Shown here: positions 33,821 to 44,834 of the stretch, one piece after another | Layout: every line of letters starts with the position of its first letter | Numbering within the stretch: position 1 is the first letter of the stretch | Source of the DNA: an uncultured Xylophilus sp. | Lineage (GTDB): Bacteria; Pseudomonadota; Gammaproteobacteria; Burkholderiales; Burkholderiaceae_C | Direction: 5' to 3' | DNA length: 64,000 nucleotides | Assembly (NCBI GenBank): GCA_913776965.1 | Contig: CAJYQL010000064.1 | Coordinates: 1-64,000, forward strand | The notes under the pieces: generated by a model | Database searches by the model: none | Seen by the model: only the letters and a program-made list of their open reading frames with translations | What the model was told of the DNA's origin: nothing | Made by a program: the position numbers and the translations under genes

Positions 33821-35029
33821 TCAGTCCGGCAGGACCAGCCGGTCGCCGACCTTCACGCCGGTGCGGATGTCCAGGATCAGCGCATAGGACACGCGCTCGA
33901 ACGGCCGGAACACCATCAGCAGGCCGTTGCGCTCGTCGGGCAGCTTGATCGATGCGCGGCTCGGATCGGTCTTGTCGACGATCCGGGCGCCTTCGGACAG
34001 GATCGCCAGCACGTGGCCGCTCTCGATGCCGTCGCGGGTGCCCTTGTTGATCGCGACGACCTGGCTCTGGGCGCCGTTGGCCACCGCGCTGCCGTAGATC
34101 GACACCACCCGCGCGTTGTCGACCGGCACCTCGGGCGCGCGCGGCACGTAGCTGACCGCCATCGGCGCCGGTTCGGGCAGCAGCCGGTCGCCGACCCGCA
34201 TCTCCTCCTTGGAGCCGACGATGTCGAGCGAGGCCGGCACGATCTCGTCGAGCTGCTTGCCGTCGCGCAGCGTGGACTGGGTCGTCTCGCCGCGCAGCAG
34301 CCGGGCCTGGCCGACGTACTGCGCCTCGTAGCCGAGGATCTCGCCGGTCGCCGGGTCCTTCAGCGGCACGGTGTTGCGGAACACCCGGAAGTCGTGCGGC
34401 TGGCCGGCGGCGGTCGTCATCGGCCCGGTGTTCGGGGCGCTGCGGGCGTAGGCGCGGTCGCCGCGGGCGAGCAGCACCCGGTCGTCCAGCGTGGCGACCA
34501 GCCGCGGCGCGCGGTCGAAGGAGGCGGCATCCACCACCAGCGGCTCGGCCAGGAACGGGTCGATGAACTGCGGCCGCAGCGTGGCGAGAGCGCTGTCGGC
34601 GAGGCTACCGTAGCGCGTCGCGGGGCTGACCCGCACCGTGCCGCCGTCGAGGCCGGCGTCGCCGCCCGGCCGGCTGGTGCGCAGCCGCGCACGGCCGCCC
34701 GTGCGTTCCAGGTACAGCGTCTGGCCGGGGTAGATGCGGTGCGGGTTGCGGATCTCGGCGAGGTTCATGCCCCACAGCTCGGGCCAGCGCCAGGGCCGCA
34801 GCAGGTACAGGCCCGAGATGTCCCAGAGCGTGTCGCCACGCTTGACGACGTACACATCCGGCGCATTGGGCGCCAGTTCGCCTTCGGGGATGCCGGTCTG
34901 GGCGGTGGCCTGCGCCACGGCCCGCTGCTGCGGGGTGACCGGATAGTCTTGGGCGGCGGCCGGCAGGGAGCACAGCAGGACCGACAGGCCCAGGCCGGCG
35001 GCGGCGCACATCGTGGTCATCTGTCGCAT
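33821..35029 (-). CDS. LysM-domain exported protein
   Basis: 402 residues from ATG 35029; a longer frame opens at 35110, but the signal peptide (MCAAAGLGLSVLLCSLPAAAQ) starts only with the later ATG. One LysM domain, residues about 59-108 (YVVKRGDTLWDISGLYL ... IYPGQTLYL), predicted to bind peptidoglycan. The remaining 290 residues form a conserved but uncharacterised region found in Burkholderiales homologues, with PNEDD-like loops absent and a C-terminal VGDRLVLPD. It lies upstream of and cotranscribed with dprA, divergent from def, an arrangement common in the order. Role probably in the cell envelope. Confidence 0.88.
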   Translation of the reverse strand: MRQMTTMCAAAGLGLSVLLCSLPAAAQDYPVTPQQRAVAQATAQTGIPEGELAPNAPDVYVVKRGDTLWDISGLYLLRPWRWPELWGMNLAEIRNPHRIYPGQTLYLERTGGRARLRTSRPGGDAGLDGGTVRVSPATRYGSLADSALATLRPQFIDPFLAEPLVVDAASFDRAPRLVATLDDRVLLARGDRAYARSAPNTGPMTTAAGQPHDFRVFRNTVPLKDPATGEILGYEAQYVGQARLLRGETTQSTLRDGKQLDEIVPASLDIVGSKEEMRVGDRLLPEPAPMAVSYVPRAPEVPVDNARVVSIYGSAVANGAQSQVVAINKGTRDGIESGHVLAILSEGARIVDKTDPSRASIKLPDERNGLLMVFRPFERVSYALILDIRTGVKVGDRLVLPD

Positions 35030-35199
35030 CGGCACCAGGCTCCCGGGTGAGCGGCCGCCCACGGCGCGCCGCAAAAAGTCGTTACAAACAGCGCCCGATT
35101 CTGCGCGCATGCCCTTGACGGGGCAACGATTATGGGCGACCGGTCCGCGGCCCCCGAGGAAAATGGCGAAAATAGCGACAGTTCCCCACCGCTAATGCC

Positions 35200-35709
35200 A
35201 TGGCCCTGCTCCCGATCCTCCGCTATCCCGATCCCCGCCTGTCGAAGGTCGCCCGCCCGGTCGCGGCGGTCGATGCGCGCATCCAGCAGCTGGTCGACGA
35301 CATGGTCGAGACGATGTACGACGCCAACGGCATCGGCCTGGCCGCCACCCAGGTGGACGTGCACGAGCGGCTCGTGGTGATCGACACGTCCGAGACCCGC
35401 GACCAGCCCCGGGTGCTGATCAACCCTGAGATTGTCTGGTATAGCGACGAGAAGACCGTCGGCGAGGAAGGTTGCCTGTCGGTGCCCGGCATCTACGACG
35501 GTGTCGAACGGTCCACCGCGGTCCGGGTCGAGGCGCTGGACCGCCAGGGTGCGCCCTACACGCTGGAGGCCGACGGGCTGCTGGCGGTCTGTATCCAGCA
35601 CGAGCTCGACCATCTGCAGGGCAAGGTGTTCGTCGAATACCTGTCGCCGCTGAAGCGCAACCGCATCCGGACGAAGCTGGTCAAGCAGCTGCAGCGCGAC
35701 GCCGCCTGA
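35200..35709 (+). CDS. def: Peptide deformylase
   Basis: 169 residues. Removes the N-formyl group from nascent proteins. All three motifs are present: [16 protein letters not shown] (metal ligand C92) and QHELDHLQG (H134, E135, H138). Divergent from the LysM/dprA pair and followed by a lipoprotein gene and fmt, so formylation and deformylation enzymes are encoded close together. Confidence 0.97.
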   Translation: MALLPILRYPDPRLSKVARPVAAVDARIQQLVDDMVETMYDANGIGLAATQVDVHERLVVIDTSETRDQPRVLINPEIVWYSDEKTVGEEGCLSVPGIYDGVERSTAVRVEALDRQGAPYTLEADGLLAVCIQHELDHLQGKVFVEYLSPLKRNRIRTKLVKQLQRDAA

Positions 35710-35780
35710 CCGGCGAACGCCCCGTCCGGCGCCTGCCGCAGCGCCTTTTTCCCGCAACCCATCGACGGCCGGAGACACCC

Positions 35781-36290
35781 ATGCCCCTCGTCCTTTCCCG
35801 ATCCTGGAAGACCGCCTGCGCGGGCGGCCTGCTCGCCGCGGCGGCACTGCTGTCGGGCTGCGCCGCCCCGGGACGCGCGGCCCCCGGCACCACCGTCGAT
35901 GCTGCCCTCGCGCAATACGGCGCGCCCACCGCCCGCTATCCGCTACCCGACGGCCAGCGGCTGCAGTATTCCGAGATGCCCGCCGGCTCCAACGTCTGGA
36001 ACCTGGACTTCGACACCGCCGGGCGGCTGCGGTCGGTGGACCAGGGACTGCGCTACGCCAACTTCAACCAGATCGTGCTCGGCCAGTGGACCGCCGCCGA
36101 CGTGGAGCGCATGCTCGGCCGGCCGATGCGGGTCGAGCGGGTGATGAGCTTCCAAGGCCCGGTCTGGACCTACCGCTTCAACGACCTCAACAACTTCCGG
36201 CTGGTGCACATCCACATCGACCCGGCCGGCATCGTGCGCAAGATCCAGTACACCGACGAGCTGCTGTTCCGCGAACCGCTCGGCCTCTGA
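35781..36290 (+). CDS. BamE/SmpA-like outer-membrane lipoprotein
   Basis: 169 residues with GGAGA just upstream of ATG 35781. The signal sequence ends in lipobox LLSGC (Cys about residue 25). The mature part has two repeats of a short alpha-beta unit: [20 protein letters not shown] and [18 protein letters not shown], the second followed by WTYRFND. This resembles the SmpA/OmlA (BamE) fold but is not the canonical BamE gene. Placed between def and fmt, with fmt beginning 1 nt after its stop, so it may be cotranscribed with them. Function unknown. Confidence 0.75.
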   Translation: MPLVLSRSWKTACAGGLLAAAALLSGCAAPGRAAPGTTVDAALAQYGAPTARYPLPDGQRLQYSEMPAGSNVWNLDFDTAGRLRSVDQGLRYANFNQIVLGQWTAADVERMLGRPMRVERVMSFQGPVWTYRFNDLNNFRLVHIHIDPAGIVRKIQYTDELLFREPLGL

Positions 36291-36291
36291 G

Positions 36292-37272
36292 ATGCGGGTC
36301 GTCTTCGCGGGTACGCCCGAATTCGCCCGTGCGGCGCTGGAGCACCTGCACGCCGACGGCTTCACGATCCCGCTGGTGCTGACTCAGCCCGACCGGCCGG
36401 CCGGCCGTGGGATGCAGCTGCAGGCCTCGCCGGTCAAGCAGTTCGCGCTCGACCAGGGCATCGCGGTCGCGCAGCCGCGCAGCCTGCGCCTCGACGGCAA
36501 ATACCCCGACGACGCGGCGGCCGCCCGCAACGCGCTGGACGACGCCCGGCCGGACGCGATGGTCGTCGCCGCCTACGGGCTGATCCTGCCGCAGTGGGTG
36601 CTCGACCTGCCGCGGCTCGGCTGCCTCAACATCCACGCCAGCCTGCTGCCGCGCTGGCGCGGCGCGGCGCCGATCCACCGCGCGATCGAGGCGGGCGACG
36701 CGGAGACCGGCATTACCCTGATGCAGATGGATGCCGGACTCGACACCGGCGCGATGCTGCTGGAAGAGCGTCTGCCGATCCCGCCCGACGACACCACCGC
36801 CCGGCTGCACGACCGGCTGGCCGCGCGCGGCGGACCGCTCGCCGCACGGGCGCTGCGGGCCGCCGAGGCCGGCACCCTGCAGCCGGTGGCGCAGCCCGAG
36901 GCCGGCGTCACCTACGCCCACAAGATCGAGAAGGCCGAGGCCGCGCTCGACTGGCGGGCGCCGGCAGAGGTGCTCGCGCGTCGTGTGCGGGCCTTCGATC
37001 CCTTCCCCGGCGCGACCGCGCGGCAGGGCGCGACCGTCGTCAAGGTGTGGGGCGCTGTGGCGGAGCCGGCATTGGCGCAGGACACGGCGGCGGCCCCCGG
37101 CACGGTGCTGCAGGCCGACGGCACCGGCATCCGCATCCGCTGCGGCGACGGCGTGCTGCGCGCGACGCTGCTGCAGCGCGCCGGCGGCCGGCGGTTGCCC
37201 GCGGCCGATTTCCTGCGCGGCCACGCGCTCGCGGCCGGCAGCCGCTTCGACCTGCCCGACGCCGCCGCATGA
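36292..37272 (+). CDS. fmt: Methionyl-tRNA formyltransferase
   Basis: 326 residues, normal for the family. The N-terminal formyl-THF domain has [14 protein letters not shown] and the catalytic [19 protein letters not shown] block; the C-terminal OB-like tRNA-binding domain follows. It formylates initiator Met-tRNA. Its stop overlaps the start of the AzlC gene. Confidence 0.97.
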   Translation: MRVVFAGTPEFARAALEHLHADGFTIPLVLTQPDRPAGRGMQLQASPVKQFALDQGIAVAQPRSLRLDGKYPDDAAAARNALDDARPDAMVVAAYGLILPQWVLDLPRLGCLNIHASLLPRWRGAAPIHRAIEAGDAETGITLMQMDAGLDTGAMLLEERLPIPPDDTTARLHDRLAARGGPLAARALRAAEAGTLQPVAQPEAGVTYAHKIEKAEAALDWRAPAEVLARRVRAFDPFPGATARQGATVVKVWGAVAEPALAQDTAAAPGTVLQADGTGIRIRCGDGVLRATLLQRAGGRRLPAADFLRGHALAAGSRFDLPDAAA

Positions 37273-38024
37273 ACCTCCGCAACACCGCCCGGACCCTCGC
37301 CACCGTCGTGCGCGATGCGGAATTCCGGCGGGGCGTTCGGGAGATGTCAGGAATGAGCGTCGGCATCGCCGCCTGGGGGCTGGTGACCGGCATCGCGATG
37401 GTCAAGAGCGGCATGCCGCTCGGCGTGGCGGTGGCGATGTCGCTGCTGGTCTATGCCGGCAGCGCCCAGCTGGTGGTGGTGCCGCTGATCGTCGCCGGCT
37501 CGCCGATCTGGGTGGTCTGGCTCACCGCCTTCTGCGTGAACCTGCGATTCGTGATCTTCAGCACGCTGTGGCGGCGCTACTTCGGCACGCTCAGCCGCGG
37601 CCGGCGCGCCGCGATCAGCTATTTCAGCGGCGACGTGAGCTTCGTGCTGTTCATGAAGCGCTTCCCCGACATGCGGCCGGCGCCGGGCCAGGAGCGGTAC
37701 TTCTGGGGCATGTCGACGATCAACTGGTTCGCCTGGCAGATCTGCTCGATCCTGGGCATGGTGCTGGCCGACGCGATTCCGGTGTCCTGGGGCCTGGGCT
37801 TCGCGGGCGTGCTGGCGCTGCTCGGCGTGCTGTGCTCGATGCTCGGCAGCCCGATCGCGCAGGTCGCTGCCGGCGTGGCGGGGGCGGCGGCGGTGGCGGC
37901 CTATGCGCTGCCGCTCAAGCTCAACATCGTGGTCGGCATCGCGGTCGCGGTGGCGGTTGGCCTCGTGCTGGAGGCGAGCCTGCCGCAGCGCTCGCGCATC
38001 GTGCGCAAGGACGGTCCGCGATGA
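37269..38024 (+). CDS. AzlC-family branched-chain amino acid exporter subunit
   Basis: 251 residues from ATG 37269, overlapping the fmt stop by 4 nt. Polytopic membrane protein with the AzlC signature ([21 protein letters not shown] near the start, FVNLRF-type [10 protein letters not shown]). Works with a small AzlD subunit, which follows with a 4-nt overlap, as in the BrnFE/AzlCD exporters of branched-chain amino acids and methionine. The substrate here is inferred from the family. Confidence 0.88.
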   Translation: MNLRNTARTLATVVRDAEFRRGVREMSGMSVGIAAWGLVTGIAMVKSGMPLGVAVAMSLLVYAGSAQLVVVPLIVAGSPIWVVWLTAFCVNLRFVIFSTLWRRYFGTLSRGRRAAISYFSGDVSFVLFMKRFPDMRPAPGQERYFWGMSTINWFAWQICSILGMVLADAIPVSWGLGFAGVLALLGVLCSMLGSPIAQVAAGVAGAAAVAAYALPLKLNIVVGIAVAVAVGLVLEASLPQRSRIVRKDGPR

Positions 38025-38350
38025 GCGTCTGGGAGTCGCTCTTCACCATCGTCGGCCTGGCGGCGATCACGCTGCTGACCCGCGGCTTCTTCATGCTGCC
38101 TCAGCGCGAGTGGCCGCTGCCCGACTGGCTGCGCCGCGGCCTGCAGTACGCGCCACTGGCAGCCCTCGCCGCGGTGCTGGTGCCCGAGATCGTGATGCGC
38201 GACGGCCAGCTGATCGGCACGCTGGCCGATGCCCGGCTGCCGGCCGTCGCGGCGGCAGTCGCCTTCTATGCGTGGCGGCCGAACCTGCTCGGCACCATCG
38301 CGGTCGGCATGGCGGTGTACCTGCCGTTGCACATCGGGCTGGGCTGGTAG
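38021..38350 (+). CDS. AzlD-family exporter small subunit
   Basis: 109 residues with about four membrane helices. AzlD marks are [26 protein letters not shown], here in the order TRGFFML then [13 protein letters not shown], and the C-terminal [18 protein letters not shown]. Translationally coupled to the AzlC gene through ATGA; the two subunits form one exporter in the inner membrane. Confidence 0.87.
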   Translation: MSVWESLFTIVGLAAITLLTRGFFMLPQREWPLPDWLRRGLQYAPLAALAAVLVPEIVMRDGQLIGTLADARLPAVAAAVAFYAWRPNLLGTIAVGMAVYLPLHIGLGW

Positions 38351-38372
38351 CCGGGCGGGGGAGGGCGCTCCC

Positions 38373-38378
38373 TACAAT
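38373..38378 (+). promoter_or_regulatory. Candidate -10 box for pgk
   Basis: TACAAT 52 nt before the pgk start and 22 nt after the azlD-like stop. No -35 consensus is visible at 16-18 nt. Confidence 0.35.
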
Positions 38379-38430
38379 CCGCCGTCCTCACCGATCACCC
38401 TTTTTCCCATCTTCCGGACCCCGTAGCTCC

Positions 38431-39624
<1,194 letters not shown>

Positions 39625-39651
39625 ACGCTGCGCCCGGACGGCGGCCCGCGC

Positions 39652-41010
39652 TCAGCGGGTGCCGACCAGCGGGAATACGGCAAAGGCCAGCGCGGCGGCC
39701 ATCAGCACCAGGCAGACCAGCACCGCCCACTTGAGCGTGAAGCGCTGGTGGTCGCCGAAATCCACGCCGGCCAGGCCGACCAGCAGGTAGGTCGAGGGCA
39801 CCAGCGGGCTCAGCAGGTGCACCGGTTGGCCGACCAGCGAAGCGCGGGCCATCTCGGTCGCGGTCACACCATAGTTCGCCGCCGCCTCGGTCAGGATCGG
39901 CAGCACGCCGAGGTAGAAGGCGTCGTTCGACATGAAGAAGGTGAAGGGCATGCTGATCAGCGCGGTGATCGGCGCGAAATACGGCCCCATCGACGGCGGG
40001 ATCACCGCCAGCAGGCTGCGCGACATCGCCTCGACCATGCCGGTGCCCGACAGGATGCCGGTGAAGATGCCGGCCGCGAAGATCAGCGACACCACCGCCA
40101 GCACGTTGCCCGCGTGGTTGGCCACCCGGCGGCGCTGTTCGGCCAGGTCGGGGTAGTTGATCACCAGCGCGACCGAGAACGCGATCATGAACAGCACCGG
40201 CAGCGGCAGCACGCCGACCACCAGGCAGACCATCAGCACCCCGGTCAGCAGCGCATTGACCATACGCAGGCGCGGACGGCGCACGTCTTCCTCGGCGGCG
40301 GTCTGGTCGGGCGGCAGGCGGCGGTCCTCGTCCTCGGTGATGTCGGTGTTCACCTGGCCGGGCACGCCGGTGCGGCGGCCGCCGCCGAGCACCGCGTAGC
40401 CGAGCCGCCGGCGTTCCTGCAGGCCGAGCCAGAACGACACCGCCAGCAGGCCGGCGATGGCCACCACGATCGGCGCGACCAGCGGCACGAACACGTCGCC
40501 TACGTCGAGGTGGAGGGCGCTCGCGGCACGGGCGGTGGGGCCGCCCCAGGGCGACAGGTTCATCAGCCCGCTGGCGATCAGCGACACGCAGGTCAGGTGC
40601 AGCGGGTTCATCTTCAGCCGCTTGTAGAGCGGCAGCATCGACGCCACGGTGATCATGTAGGTGGTCGAGCCGTCGCCGTCGAGCGAGATGACCAGCGCGA
40701 GCACGGTAGTGCCCATCACGATCTTCAGCGGGTCGCCCTTGACCAGCCGCAGGATGAAGCCCACCACCGGGTCGAACAGGCCGGCGTCGATCATCACGCC
40801 GAAGTACAGAATCGCGAACATCAGCAGAATGCCGGTGGGCGCGATCTTCTTGATGCCGTCGAGCATCATCGGGCCGAGGCCGGCGTGGAAGCCGCCGATC
40901 AGCGCGAACACGATGGGCACCAGGGTCAACGCGACCAGCGGCGACAGCCGCTTGGTCATGATGAGGTACATGAACGTGATCACCATGCCGAAGCCGAGGA
41001 GGGTCAGCAT
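39652..41010 (-). CDS. CitMHS-family citrate:metal symporter
   Basis: 452 residues from ATG 41010, which has AAGGAA upstream on the minus strand; a much longer frame opens upstream but lacks homology before MLTLLGFGMV. Polytopic transporter with CitMHS features: LVALTLVPIVFALIGGF, ISLDGDGSTTYMITVASM and MNLSPWGGPTARAAS. Members import citrate complexed with Mg2+ or other divalent ions by proton symport. It is divergent from a TctDE-like two-component system, which is its probable regulator. Confidence 0.9.
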   Translation of the reverse strand: MLTLLGFGMVITFMYLIMTKRLSPLVALTLVPIVFALIGGFHAGLGPMMLDGIKKIAPTGILLMFAILYFGVMIDAGLFDPVVGFILRLVKGDPLKIVMGTTVLALVISLDGDGSTTYMITVASMLPLYKRLKMNPLHLTCVSLIASGLMNLSPWGGPTARAASALHLDVGDVFVPLVAPIVVAIAGLLAVSFWLGLQERRRLGYAVLGGGRRTGVPGQVNTDITEDEDRRLPPDQTAAEEDVRRPRLRMVNALLTGVLMVCLVVGVLPLPVLFMIAFSVALVINYPDLAEQRRRVANHAGNVLAVVSLIFAAGIFTGILSGTGMVEAMSRSLLAVIPPSMGPYFAPITALISMPFTFFMSNDAFYLGVLPILTEAAANYGVTATEMARASLVGQPVHLLSPLVPSTYLLVGLAGVDFGDHQRFTLKWAVLVCLVLMAAALAFAVFPLVGTR

Positions 41011-41106
41011 GTCGTCGTTCCTTTTTCCATGGGGGTGGTCTCCGGGGGAAGGGCCGGTGCGCAGCGGATGGCGCACGGCGAAGAGCCGCGAGGTTAGGAA
41101 CCCAGC

Positions 41107-41124
41107 CTGTCGTGCCTCTGTCGT
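41107..41124. promoter_or_regulatory. Candidate response-regulator box (tandem CTGTCGT)
   Basis: CTGTCGT at 41107-41113 and again at 41118-41124, 11 bp apart, one helical turn, as expected for tandem OmpR-type half-sites. TACAAA at 41135-41140 could be a -10. It sits between the citrate transporter and the response-regulator gene and could control either. Confidence 0.4.
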
Positions 41125-41196
41125 CCCGGCTCGGTACAAACCCCATGCGGGAAAACCCGTATCCCGCGGCGCCGCCCGGCGCGGGGGGGCCGGCTG

Positions 41197-41892
41197 ATGC
41201 GCGTGCTGCTGGTGGAGGACACGCCCGACCTGGCCGATGCGGTGCTGCGCTGCCTGCGCCGCATGGGCCACGCGGCCGACTGGCAGGCCGACGGCGGTGC
41301 GGCCGACGCAGTGCTGCAGGCGCCGGCCCACCATGCCTACGACCTGGTGGTGCTGGACATCGGCCTGCCGCGGATGCCGGGCACCGAGGTGCTCGCCCGC
41401 ATGCGCGCCCGCGGCGACAAGACGCCGGTGCTGATGCTGACCGCCCGCTCCGACATCGAGGACCGGGTCGCCGCGCTCGACGGCGGCGCCGACGACTATC
41501 TGGGCAAGCCGTTCGATTTCCGTGAATTCGAGGCCCGCTGCCGCGCGCTGCTGCGCCGGCCGCAGGGCCAGGCGGAGGCGGTGCTGCGCATCGGCGGCCT
41601 GGCGATCGACAGCGCCGCGCGCCGGGTGACGCTCGACGGCGCGCGGCTCGAACTACCAAATCGCGAATACAGCCTGCTGGAGATCCTGGTCGGCCGGCTC
41701 GGCCGGGTCGTCACCCGCGAGGAGATCGCGGCCAAGCTGTTCGGCTTCGACGACGAGGCCGGGCCCAACGCAATCGACCTCTACATCGGCCGGCTGCGCA
41801 AGAAGCTGGGCGATGCCGCGCTGGTGATCGGCACGGTGCGCAGCGTCGGCTACATCGCCGAGCCGGCACCGGGCGCGGACGATGCCGGCTGA
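41197..41892 (+). CDS. OmpR-family response regulator (TctD-like)
   Basis: 231 residues. The receiver domain has VEDTPD at residues 6-11, the phospho-acceptor in VLDIGLPRMPG (D54) and the conserved Lys in LGKPFDFREF. The C-terminal winged helix carries LELPNREYSLLEILVGRLGRVVTREE. The organisation matches TctD, which controls tricarboxylate uptake. The gene overlaps the sensor-kinase gene by 11 nt and is divergent from a citrate transporter, which supports a role in tricarboxylate sensing. Confidence 0.92.
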   Translation: MRVLLVEDTPDLADAVLRCLRRMGHAADWQADGGAADAVLQAPAHHAYDLVVLDIGLPRMPGTEVLARMRARGDKTPVLMLTARSDIEDRVAALDGGADDYLGKPFDFREFEARCRALLRRPQGQAEAVLRIGGLAIDSAARRVTLDGARLELPNREYSLLEILVGRLGRVVTREEIAAKLFGFDDEAGPNAIDLYIGRLRKKLGDAALVIGTVRSVGYIAEPAPGADDAG

Positions 41893-43486
41893 GTCGGCCC
41901 GGGAGGCCCAAGCGACCGGGCCGGCCGTCGCCTCGCCGGCCGGCGTGCCGGGCAGCATCCGGCGCCGGCTGATGCTGTCGCTCGGCGCGCTGTTCGTCTT
42001 CGCGATGGTGCTGCTCTTCGTGGCTGCGCGCAGCTACGGCCGCCAGGCGGTCGACCTGTCCTACGACCGGTTGCTGGCGGCCTCAGCGCTGGCGATGGGC
42101 GAGACGGCGACCGTAGCCGGCGGCCGCTGGTCGATGGACCTGCCCTATGCCGCGCTCGACGCGCTCGCGATGGCGCCGGACGACCGGGTCTTCTACAGCC
42201 TGCGCACGCCCGCCGGTGCGCTGGTGACCGGCTACGAGGATTTGCCCGGGCCGCCGGAAGCGCTGGAGCGCCGTGCCCGCCGGGCGGCCGACGCGCTGCG
42301 CAGCGCGGCCGGCGTGCCCGACGGCGCGCGCGACGAGCCGCCGGTGTTCTTCGACGCGCCATACCACGGCGAGACGGTGCGCTTCGCCCTCGTCGGCCAC
42401 TGGGTGGCCGGCGCCCCGGGCGAGGGCCGGGCCTGGCTGCAGGTCGGTCAGACCCGGCGCGCCCGAGACGCGCTCGCCGCCCGGATCACCGGCGCCGCCA
42501 CCGCCGCCATCGCCCTGCTGACGGTCGCGGCGCTGGGCCTGTGCGGCTGGAGCGTGCGCCACGCGCTGGCGCCGCTGGGCCGGCTCGAAGCCGAACTGGC
42601 CGGGCGCGACGCCGCTGACCTGCGGCCGATCGCCACGCCGGTGCCGGCCGAGATGGCGCTGGCGGTCGGTGCGCTCGACCGCTTCATCGGCCGGCTGGCC
42701 GCCAACCTCGACACGCTGCGCGTCTTCATCGCCGAGGCGGCGCACCAGATGCGCACCCCGCTGGCCACGCTGCGCGCCCAGGCGCAGCTCGCGCTCGACG
42801 AGGACGACCCGCTGGAGCAGCGGCGCAGCCTGGTCGCGATCGAGCGCAACGCCGCGCGGCTGACCCGGCTGCTCAACCAGCTGCTGGCCGACGCCAGCAC
42901 CGCCCACCGCGGCAGCCTGCAGCGCTTCGACACGGTGGACCTGGTGCGCATCCTGCGCGAGGCGCTGCGCGACGCGGTGCCGCAGGCCGACCCGCAGCCG
43001 GTGGTGCGGCTGCGCTGCGCAGTGGCGACGGCCCCGCTGCGCGGCGACGCGCTGATGCTGGGCGAGGCGATCAAGAACCTGGTGGACAACGCGCTCAAGC
43101 ACGGCGTGGTGCGCGGCGACGACCCGGACGTCGTGGCCGAACTGGACATCGCGCTGCAGGCCGCACCGGCCGGCCGGCAGGAGGCGCCGACGGCTGCGGA
43201 ACCGGACCCGGCTGCCGCGGCCGGCTGGGAACTGTCGGTCGCCGACCGCGGGCCGGGCATCGCGCCGGACGAAGTGGCCGCCGTGTTCGACCGCTTCGCG
43301 CGCGGCCGCGAGGCCGGTGCCGGCGGCGCCGGTCTGGGCATGGCGATCGTGCGCCGGGTGGCCGACAGCCACGGCGGCCGCATCGCGCTGCAGCCGCGGC
43401 CGGGCGGCGGGCTGGTGGCACGGCTGTGGCTGCCCGCGGCCGGACCGGCGGCCGCGGCACCGCCGAGCGGAGGGGGCGCTGCATGA
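41882..43486 (+). CDS. TctE-like sensor histidine kinase
   Basis: 534 residues. Two membrane helices (about 30-50 and 202-222) enclose a periplasmic 2CSK-N type sensor region of about 150 residues. HAMP is followed by the dimerisation domain with the phospho-accepting His in EAAHQMRTPLATL (H288), then the ATPase domain: N box NLVDNALKHG, D box VADRGPGI and G box AGLGMAIV. Partner of the preceding regulator; its stop overlaps the next gene, for a solute-binding protein. The ligand is inferred to be citrate or a related tricarboxylate from context. Confidence 0.9.
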   Translation: MPAESAREAQATGPAVASPAGVPGSIRRRLMLSLGALFVFAMVLLFVAARSYGRQAVDLSYDRLLAASALAMGETATVAGGRWSMDLPYAALDALAMAPDDRVFYSLRTPAGALVTGYEDLPGPPEALERRARRAADALRSAAGVPDGARDEPPVFFDAPYHGETVRFALVGHWVAGAPGEGRAWLQVGQTRRARDALAARITGAATAAIALLTVAALGLCGWSVRHALAPLGRLEAELAGRDAADLRPIATPVPAEMALAVGALDRFIGRLAANLDTLRVFIAEAAHQMRTPLATLRAQAQLALDEDDPLEQRRSLVAIERNAARLTRLLNQLLADASTAHRGSLQRFDTVDLVRILREALRDAVPQADPQPVVRLRCAVATAPLRGDALMLGEAIKNLVDNALKHGVVRGDDPDVVAELDIALQAAPAGRQEAPTAAEPDPAAAAGWELSVADRGPGIAPDEVAAVFDRFARGREAGAGGAGLGMAIVRRVADSHGGRIALQPRPGGGLVARLWLPAAGPAAAAPPSGGGAA

Positions 43487-44655
43487 CGGCCGCGGATCAC
43501 GACGGCACGGCCGAACGGGCGGCAGCGGATCGGCGCGCATGGCTGCAGCGCGCGGCTTCCCTGGCCGGCGCCGCGCTGCTGCTGCCCACGTCTTCCCGCG
43601 TGCAGGCGCAGATCGGCCCGGCGTCCGACAGCGGCGTGCTCCGGCTGCCCGCCGCGGGCCCGGCCGCCGACGCACCGCCCGGCCTGTCGATCGCCGGTGC
43701 CACCGATCTGCCGGCCTTTGCGCCGGTGCTGCGCGACTACCAGCGCCTGCATCCGGCGGTCGCGATCCGCTACGAGGAGTTCTCGACCCAGGGCCTGTAC
43801 CGCCGTTTCGCCGGTGCGCCGCCGCCCGAGCGCCCCGCGCCGACCGGCGAGGTGGACCTGCTGGTCAGCAGCAGCATGGACCTGCAGGTCCGGCTGGTGA
43901 ACGGCGGCCATGCCCAACCCCATGCATCGCCGGCCACCGCCGCGCTGCCCGCCTGGGCGCGCTGGCGCGACGAGGTGTTCGGCTTCAGCTACGAGCCGAT
44001 GGTGATCGCCTGCGACACCCGCCGCTTCGGGCCGGGCCGGCTGCTCGGGCCGGCGCCGGCGACCCGGCAGGCATTGCTCGCGTTGCTGCGCGACCCGGCA
44101 CGGCCGCTGGCCGGACGGGTCGGCACCTACGACCTGGCATCGAGCGGTATCGGCTACTTGGCCGCGACGCAGGACGCGCGCATCGACGGCAGCGCCGGCG
44201 CGCTGCTCGCCGCCCTGGCCGACAACCGCGCGTTGCGGGCCCCCCATGCGGCGGTGTTGCTCGACGCGCTGGAGCAGGGCGGCCTCGCGCTGGCCTACAA
44301 CGTGCCCGGCGCCTACGTGCAGGCGCGCATCGACGCCGGCGCGCCGCTGGTCATGGTGCTGCCGCAGGACTACACCCTGGTCATCGCCCGCACCGCCGTC
44401 ATCCCGCGCACCGCGCCGCATCCGGAGGAGGCGAAGCGCTTCCTCGACTACCTGCTGTCGCCGCGCGGGCAGGGCGTGCTGGCGAACGAATCGCGCATCC
44501 TGCCGATCCGCACCGACGTGCCCGGCGTGCGCCACCCGACCGGCGCGCTGCGGCCGATCCCGCTCGGGCCGGGGCTGCTGGTCTACCAGGACCGGCTGAA
44601 GCGGGCGCGCTTCCTGGAGGCGTGGAACGCGCCGGCGGCGGCCGTGCAGCGGTGA
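43483..44655 (+). CDS. Orphan extracellular solute-binding protein
   Basis: 390 residues, ATGA-coupled to the sensor kinase. The N-terminus carries RRAWLQRAASLAGAALLLPTS, a Tat-like or Sec signal, ending near VQAQ. The mature part is a type II periplasmic binding protein (LSIAGATDLPAFAPVLRDYQ, FGFSYEPMVIACDTRRF, FLDYLLSPRGQGVLANES) like iron/polyamine-type binding proteins. No permease or ATPase genes are adjacent. Translational coupling to a kinase suggests it presents a ligand to the sensor rather than feeding an ABC importer, which is an inference. Confidence 0.82.
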   Translation: MTAADHDGTAERAAADRRAWLQRAASLAGAALLLPTSSRVQAQIGPASDSGVLRLPAAGPAADAPPGLSIAGATDLPAFAPVLRDYQRLHPAVAIRYEEFSTQGLYRRFAGAPPPERPAPTGEVDLLVSSSMDLQVRLVNGGHAQPHASPATAALPAWARWRDEVFGFSYEPMVIACDTRRFGPGRLLGPAPATRQALLALLRDPARPLAGRVGTYDLASSGIGYLAATQDARIDGSAGALLAALADNRALRAPHAAVLLDALEQGGLALAYNVPGAYVQARIDAGAPLVMVLPQDYTLVIARTAVIPRTAPHPEEAKRFLDYLLSPRGQGVLANESRILPIRTDVPGVRHPTGALRPIPLGPGLLVYQDRLKRARFLEAWNAPAAAVQR

Positions 44656-44677
44656 GCGGAATGCTTGCAGCGAAGGA

Positions 44678-44733
44678 GCTCACATTTCGATAGCGCACTG
44701 CGCAGGTGCCATCTGCGCAAAGTGCCGAAAAGC
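44678..44733 (-). repeat. Dispersed repeat family 1, copy D
   Basis: On the minus strand: TTTTCGGCACTTTGCGCAG, spacer, CCTGCGCAG, GCTATCGAAATGTGAGC. It lines up well with the copy inside dprA. Located between the solute-binding protein and desaturase genes, which converge here. Confidence 0.7.
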
Positions 44734-44771
44734 ATCGGAAATACCGCCAGCGGCCATCGGCAGCGCCCAGC

Positions 44772-44804
44772 AAAAAGGGCCGGCCGCTTGCGCGGTCCGG
44801 CCCT
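44772..44804 (-). terminator. Rho-independent terminator of the desaturase gene
   Basis: On the minus strand, AGGGCCGGACCGC pairs with GCGGCCGGCCCT across a short loop (one bulged base), followed by TTTTT. It lies 30 nt beyond the desaturase stop. Confidence 0.85.
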
Positions 44805-44834
44805 CGGGGGCGCGGCGGCAGGCGTGCCGCCGTG

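Noticed and set aside
35030..35110. Longer N-terminus for the LysM protein
   Set aside because: The extra 27 residues have no homology and would bury the signal peptide.
44687..44760. Small RNA between the solute-binding protein and desaturase genes
   Set aside because: The structured part is explained by a family-1 repeat and the desaturase terminator.
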